In this document: piece by piece, positions 33,739-37,170 of the stretch
How positions within the stretch are numbered: the stretch's first letter is position 1
How the letters are laid out: every line of letters starts with the position of its first letter
Source: an uncultured Lentisphaeria bacterium
GTDB lineage: Bacteria; Verrucomicrobiota; Lentisphaeria; Victivallales; Victivallaceae
DNA length: 37,170 bases
Reading direction: 5' to 3'
NCBI GenBank assembly: GCA_903831825.1
Contig: CAIKZE010000179.1
Span: 1 to 37,170, forward strand
Notes under the pieces: model-generated
Told to the model about the DNA's origin: nothing
Database searches by the model: none
What the model saw: the letters and a program-made list of their open reading frames with translations, nothing else
Program-made: the position numbers and the translations under genes

Positions 33739-35472
33739 TTATCTTCCGGACTTGCGCTCCGGATTAAACGGCATGCTGCGTTTCTTTTTCAATACGTTGA
33801 TTTGCGGGCGGCGCTCTTTCAGTCCGCGATTGACGGGAATGGGCTCGCCATCAGGAGACTTGCCAGTATAGTACATGGCGGCACCCATGGTCATCGGCAG
33901 CGGGATATAGTCCTGCACCTGCTGCGGACTCCAATTATGGCGGTTCAGAAAATCGTCCACCACTTTCATCTCTTTTTCCGTACAACCGGGATAGTTGGAG
34001 ATGAAGAGCGGAATTAGATATTGCTCCTTACCCACCGCCCGGCTTTCCTTTTCGAAGAGCTCCATAAAGGCATAGAAATCCTCGGCGCGGTTTTTGCGCA
34101 TCAACTGCAACACTTTCGGGTGCAGATGTTCAGGAGCTACTTTAAGGTGTCCGGAGACATGGTGATGAATCAATTCTTTGGTCAATTCCTTTTGGCGTAA
34201 AGCCAGTTCCAGCCGGATGCCGGAATTGATATGAAGGTGTTTGACTTCAGGAATGCCGCGGACTTTCCGCAGCAGACTTACCAGACTGCAACCGTCAGAC
34301 TGGTAATTTTCGCAGATGTTCGGGAACAGGCATGATGAACGGCGGCATTTTTTGCATCGTTCAATATCTTTCGGGCCGCTGTCGTAAATATTGCCGGCGG
34401 CGCCTCCGATGTCGCTGATCGTGCCGCGGAAAGACTTGCGCAGCGTCATCCGGTTCACTTCGCGGAGAATGGAATCATGGCTGCGGGACATAATCATGCG
34501 TCCCTGGTGGGCAACCAGACCGCAAAAAGAGCAACCGCCGGGACAGCCCCGCACCGCCGGGATTGAATCTTTGATCGTATCAAATGCCGGAATTTTTCCT
34601 TTGTACGCCGGATGCGGCAGATAGCTGAACGGCAGGTCATAGACCCGGTCCATCTCTTCCTTGCTCAGCGGCTCCGGCGGCGGTTCAATGACCAGCAGGC
34701 GCTCCCCATAGCGCTGGATCAGGCCGTGTCCGCAATACGGGTTGATTTCCCGCTCGACGGTTTTCGTGGTTTCCATCAGCGCATCCCGATTGACTTGATG
34801 TTCTTCCCAGGATGGCAGTTCGACAAAAGCGGCGCGGTCGAATTCGTCAGCGTCTTTTTTGCCCAGCAATATGGCGGTTCCGGGTATGCCGCGCAACGAT
34901 TCGTTATGTTCAATCCGTTTAAACACTTCAATGACGGGTTTTTCGCCCATGCCGTAAATGTCAATGTCGGCTTTGCTGTCAACCAGCACACTGGCCCGCA
35001 GCTTGTCCTGCCAGTAGTCATAATGCGCCACGCGGCGCAGACTGGCTTCAAGCCCTCCGATAACCACGGGAATCTTGGGAAACGCATGGCGCGCAAGCTG
35101 GGAATAAACCACTACCGCTTGAGGCGGACGCTTGCCGGTCTCGCCGTTTTCAGAATATACATCATCATGGCGCAACCGCCGGGCGGCAGTGTAAATATTG
35201 ACCATGGAATCCATATTGCCGGAGGAAATCGCGCAGGCGATGCGCGGACGGCCCATCACTTGCAGCGACGCGGGATTTTTCCAATCAGGCTGGGCGATGA
35301 TGCCGGTCCGGTAGCCGGCATCCAGCAGTACGCGTCCGATTATAGCCACGCCGTAAGAAGGATGGTCAACATAGCAGTCGCCGGTAATAATCAGGATGTC
35401 AAGTTCCTTCCATCCGAGTTTTTCCATCTCGGCGCGGGACATCGGCATAAAAGCGGGAGTATACTTTGGCAT
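33739..35472 (-). CDS. ygiQ: YgiQ-family radical SAM protein
   Basis: This 577-residue protein has an N-terminal YgiQ block (LDILIITGDCYVDHPSYGVA). The radical SAM cluster motif GCPGGCSFCG lies at about 308-317 and binds a 4Fe-4S cluster. A second set of cysteines (CKKCRRSSCLFPNICEN) is characteristic of YgiQ. The end is near residue 577, shorter than the E. coli protein (over 700), so much of the C-terminal DUF3362 region is reduced. The reaction is not established. The ATG directly follows the TAA stop of the upstream secreted-protein gene (TAAATG), implying coupled translation. Confidence 0.93.
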   Translation of the reverse strand: MPKYTPAFMPMSRAEMEKLGWKELDILIITGDCYVDHPSYGVAIIGRVLLDAGYRTGIIAQPDWKNPASLQVMGRPRIACAISSGNMDSMVNIYTAARRLRHDDVYSENGETGKRPPQAVVVYSQLARHAFPKIPVVIGGLEASLRRVAHYDYWQDKLRASVLVDSKADIDIYGMGEKPVIEVFKRIEHNESLRGIPGTAILLGKKDADEFDRAAFVELPSWEEHQVNRDALMETTKTVEREINPYCGHGLIQRYGERLLVIEPPPEPLSKEEMDRVYDLPFSYLPHPAYKGKIPAFDTIKDSIPAVRGCPGGCSFCGLVAHQGRMIMSRSHDSILREVNRMTLRKSFRGTISDIGGAAGNIYDSGPKDIERCKKCRRSSCLFPNICENYQSDGCSLVSLLRKVRGIPEVKHLHINSGIRLELALRQKELTKELIHHHVSGHLKVAPEHLHPKVLQLMRKNRAEDFYAFMELFEKESRAVGKEQYLIPLFISNYPGCTEKEMKVVDDFLNRHNWSPQQVQDYIPLPMTMGAAMYYTGKSPDGEPIPVNRGLKERRPQINVLKKKRSMPFNPERKSGR

Positions 35473-36054
35473 TTATTTCGTACCGGTATTAGTTCCGCTT
35501 GAGGGTGGAGTTGCCGGAGGCGGCTCAACTTCAAGGATACCTTCAGACGGAATATTTGTCGCCGGAGTGAAATCACCGGAATTCAGGTTTTTGAAAGGGA
35601 TCAAGTAGTCAACGGAGCTGGTTTTGGAGAGATTGTACACCAGTTTCAGCTTAATTTTTTTTGCGGAGTTCAGGTCGGGATAGTCGACAATGAAAAGTAT
35701 GGAGTAAACCTCTTCCGCTATCGTATCCGTGAACTGCCAGGTCGAAGCGTTAAAATCGCTGATTCCTTTCCGCAGCGCGACGCAGGGGAATTTAGTGTCG
35801 TCAACGACCAGGGAAAAATCGTAAATGCTCAAGGTTCTGTCCCGGTCAAGCTTCACCGCCACCACCGCATATGCCTTTTCCTTGAACTTATCACTGAACG
35901 CATGAGTATCCTGGTTCCACACCGAGACCGGTTTATAGCTGATTTCAGCAGACACAATCCATCCCAGACAGAAACGGCGGGAGGTTTCGTCGTCCGCTGT
36001 AACCACACCGGCAAACAACAACATTAATATGCTATAAAATAAAAACTTTTTCAT
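35473..36054 (-). CDS. Hypothetical secreted protein
   Basis: This 193-residue protein has a clear signal peptide (MKKFLFYSILMLLFAGVVTA, probably cut before DDETS) and no later membrane segment. The mature part looks beta-rich and ends in a Pro/Thr/Ser-rich tail (EPPPATPPSSGTNTGTK), suggesting an exposed linker or flexible end. I do not recognise the family. GGAG lies 4-5 bases before the ATG. It abuts ygiQ with no gap, so the two share a transcript, though the functional link is unclear. Confidence 0.8.
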   Translation of the reverse strand: MKKFLFYSILMLLFAGVVTADDETSRRFCLGWIVSAEISYKPVSVWNQDTHAFSDKFKEKAYAVVAVKLDRDRTLSIYDFSLVVDDTKFPCVALRKGISDFNASTWQFTDTIAEEVYSILFIVDYPDLNSAKKIKLKLVYNLSKTSSVDYLIPFKNLNSGDFTPATNIPSEGILEVEPPPATPPSSGTNTGTK

Positions 36055-36373
36055 GTTTCTCCGGAAGAATGTTATGATTCATAGTTTCCGATTTGACAAT
36101 ATAACCTGACAAGCCAAAAACTCAAGAACAATTTTGTATTCTGTCGATTAAAGACTTTGACGAACATTCTGGACAATTTGGACACACCCCATGCAGGACT
36201 GTTTGGCCTGCCGCCTGCAACCACCGGTTAAGACTTTCCTTAACAAATGACCAATAAACCGGACAGCGTCCGTTTTGGACATATTGGACAGTGCTTGAGC
36301 AGAAAAACATCGAAAACTGTCCAACATATCCGAGGTTTTGGAGCCCATTGAGCACAACGCTTTTCAGTCTTCT

Positions 36374-36433
36374 GGAGGGTTGCCCTCTGTGGCAACCGTA
36401 TCCGATCCCGGTTGCGACAGAGCGCAACCCTCC
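36374..36433. repeat. Long hairpin, 60 nt (copy 1)
   Basis: A 25-position stem with only two mismatches closes a 10-base loop (tatccgatcc). The stem runs from GGAGGGTTGC outward pairing with GCAACCCTCC, and inward CTCTGT/ACAGAG and CAACCG/CGGTTG. It is followed by a core-element copy and by the TTTTAAAATTTT...TTTTGGACA tail, all of which recur 279 bases downstream. Confidence 0.8.
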
Positions 36434-36652
36434 CAAGCAAGGCCTAAGCCCAACACTCCGACACTTTGGAGAGTCGCTGAACACAACGCTTTTAAAATTT
36501 TCAAACAACATTTTGGACAGCCGACGCCCTCATTCTGAACAATTATCTCCGCGTTCTCCGCGCCTCCGCGTGAGACATTCTTTTCTTCATTTTGGACAGC
36601 CGAATCCCTCATTTTGGACAACCTTGCGCAACTGGAGGGTTTATCCGCCGTT

Positions 36653-36712
36653 GGAGGGTTGCCCTCTGGGGCAACCGTATCCGATCCCGGTTACGACGGA
36701 GCGTAACCCTCC
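36653..36712. repeat. Long hairpin, 60 nt (copy 2)
   Basis: Same length and loop as copy 1, with four or five substitutions. Two of the changes give G-T wobble pairs and two open mismatches, so this copy is a weaker version of the same structure. The downstream core element and tail are also duplicated (36455-36520 versus 36726-36795). Confidence 0.75.
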
Positions 36713-36793
36713 CATTCTGGACACCCGACTCCGAGACTTTGGAGAGTCGCTGAACACAACGTTTTTAAAATTTCAAACAATATTTTGGACAAC

Positions 36794-36816
36794 CCGCCCG
36801 AGACGGACGGCACTAC
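36794..36816 (-). repeat. REP-like hairpin with GTAG foot (4)
   Basis: Stem CCGCCCG-aga-CGGACGG (one mismatch) then CA and CTAC (36813-36816). It is the inverted relative of 24986-25008. Confidence 0.6.
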
Positions 36817-36884
36817 ACCCCAACCACAACTCCGAGACTTTGGAGTCCCATTGAGCACAACGCTTTTTGAAAAATCTTTCCGGT

Positions 36885-36907
36885 GTAGCACCCTCTACCT
36901 GAGAGGG
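36885..36907 (+). repeat. REP-like hairpin with GTAG foot (5)
   Basis: GTAG (36885-36888), CA, stem CCCTCT / AGAGGG (36891-36896, 36902-36907). The stem sequence is unrelated to the others while foot and spacing are kept. Confidence 0.55.
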
Positions 36908-36922
36908 TAGTTCCGGATCCAC

Positions 36923-36945
36923 CCGTCCGAGACGGACGGCGCTAC
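36923..36945 (-). repeat. REP-like hairpin with GTAG foot (6)
   Basis: Perfect stem CCGTCCG-aga-CGGACGG, then CG and CTAC (36942-36945), trailing AACAAAACCA. The trailing string matches, inverted, the TGGTTTTGTT before copy 3. Confidence 0.65.
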
Positions 36946-37170
36946 AACAAAACCACACTCCGAGACTTTGGAGCGCCTTTGAGCGAAAGTTTCAGCGGAT
37001 TTTCCGGCTATCCCCCAGTCTTCCCCAGGGCTGTTCAATGCTAGCATTTTTACACCCCAATAATGTTTTGAGGTGTAATAGATTTACCCGCCGAAAGCGC
37101 GGCAAATTCCGGGAACGCCGGTCTCCGTACCGGCAGGCTGTTTCTCATTCCGGTCATATGGAATATATGA

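Larger units (their letters stand above)
36055..37170. other. Gene-free repeat mosaic at right edge
   Basis: No credible gene is present. The stretch holds two 60-nt long hairpins, core-element copies near 36328, 36455, 36726, 36831 and 36957, and GTAG-foot hairpins at 36794-36945. TTTTGGACA- or TTCTGGACA-type strings recur about ten times. A TCCGCG block with 9- and 8-bp spacing lies at 36547-36575. The last 120 bases contain two further hairpins: TTACACC...GGTGTAA at about 37050-37079 and GCCGGT/ACCGGC at 37119-37135. Confidence 0.75.

Noticed and set aside
34612-35502. Antisense frame (296 codons) opposite ygiQ.
   Set aside because: The ygiQ frame carries all conserved motifs; the antisense product has none.
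36291-36854. Open frame of 187 codons on the plus strand in the right-hand mosaic.
   Set aside because: It spans both 60-nt long hairpins and core elements and has repeated peptides caused by DNA repeats; opposite-strand frames of similar length exist.

Overview
The window reads as a chromosomal segment of an uncultured-type member of the Lentisphaerota (Victivallales-like). This is inference from gene content, not from a marker gene. The signs are two large secreted DUF4838/CBM9-like proteins in one operon with an H-X9-DG pseudopilin and a GntR/LacI-type regulator, a uroporphyrinogen-decarboxylase-family gene divergent from an AraC regulator, and gene-poor stretches packed with dispersed repeats. 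Signal peptides, Feo iron uptake and YgiQ fit a Gram-negative-type envelope.

Layout: (1) 1-986 is gene-free and holds two double-hairpin BIME-like units and a 278-bp MITE-like element. (2) 987-8145 (minus) is a regulator - pseudopilin - DUF4838 - DUF4838 operon, headed by a near-consensus promoter with two matching 17-bp operator copies. (3) 8296-10840 carries a decayed DUF4838 scrap, transketolase with its terminator and an odd Cys-rich tail, and a second MITE-like element. (4) 10951-15399 (plus) has ruvB, then an iron operon fur-feoA-feoB-small Cys protein, driven by a promoter with a 17/19 Fur box. (5) 15810-17675 (minus) has a small membrane-anchored protein, rsmG and a membrane protein. 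(6) 17797-23480 is bracketed by a ~75-bp direct repeat and contains a truncated gene end, alpha-glucan phosphorylase and a P3A proton ATPase; the second repeat copy leads into an SPFH protein. (7) 24395-25987 is a repeat mosaic. (8) 25988-30884 (plus) is housekeeping: accD, the SRP RNA gene, rph, dnaX, ybaB, recR. (9) 30876-36054 holds the AraC/UroD divergent pair and a minus-strand comF - ygiQ - secreted-protein group. (10) 36055-37170 is a second repeat mosaic, largely the reverse orientation of the one at 25 kb.

How the parts work together: the 987-8145 operon looks like a sensor-controlled module for a surface or secreted carbohydrate substrate. The feo operon is a classic Fur-controlled Fe(II) uptake unit. 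dnaX-ybaB-recR is the conserved replication/repair operon.

The least explained content is non-coding. There are REP-like hairpins with a GTAG foot, BIME-like paired hairpins with a GTAT foot, at least 13 copies of a ~35-nt core element, two 60-nt long hairpins, several short tandem arrays with about 9-bp period, and two MITE-like elements whose internal hairpins differ by compensatory changes. No transposase is present in the window. Everything here was read by eye; no database search was run.
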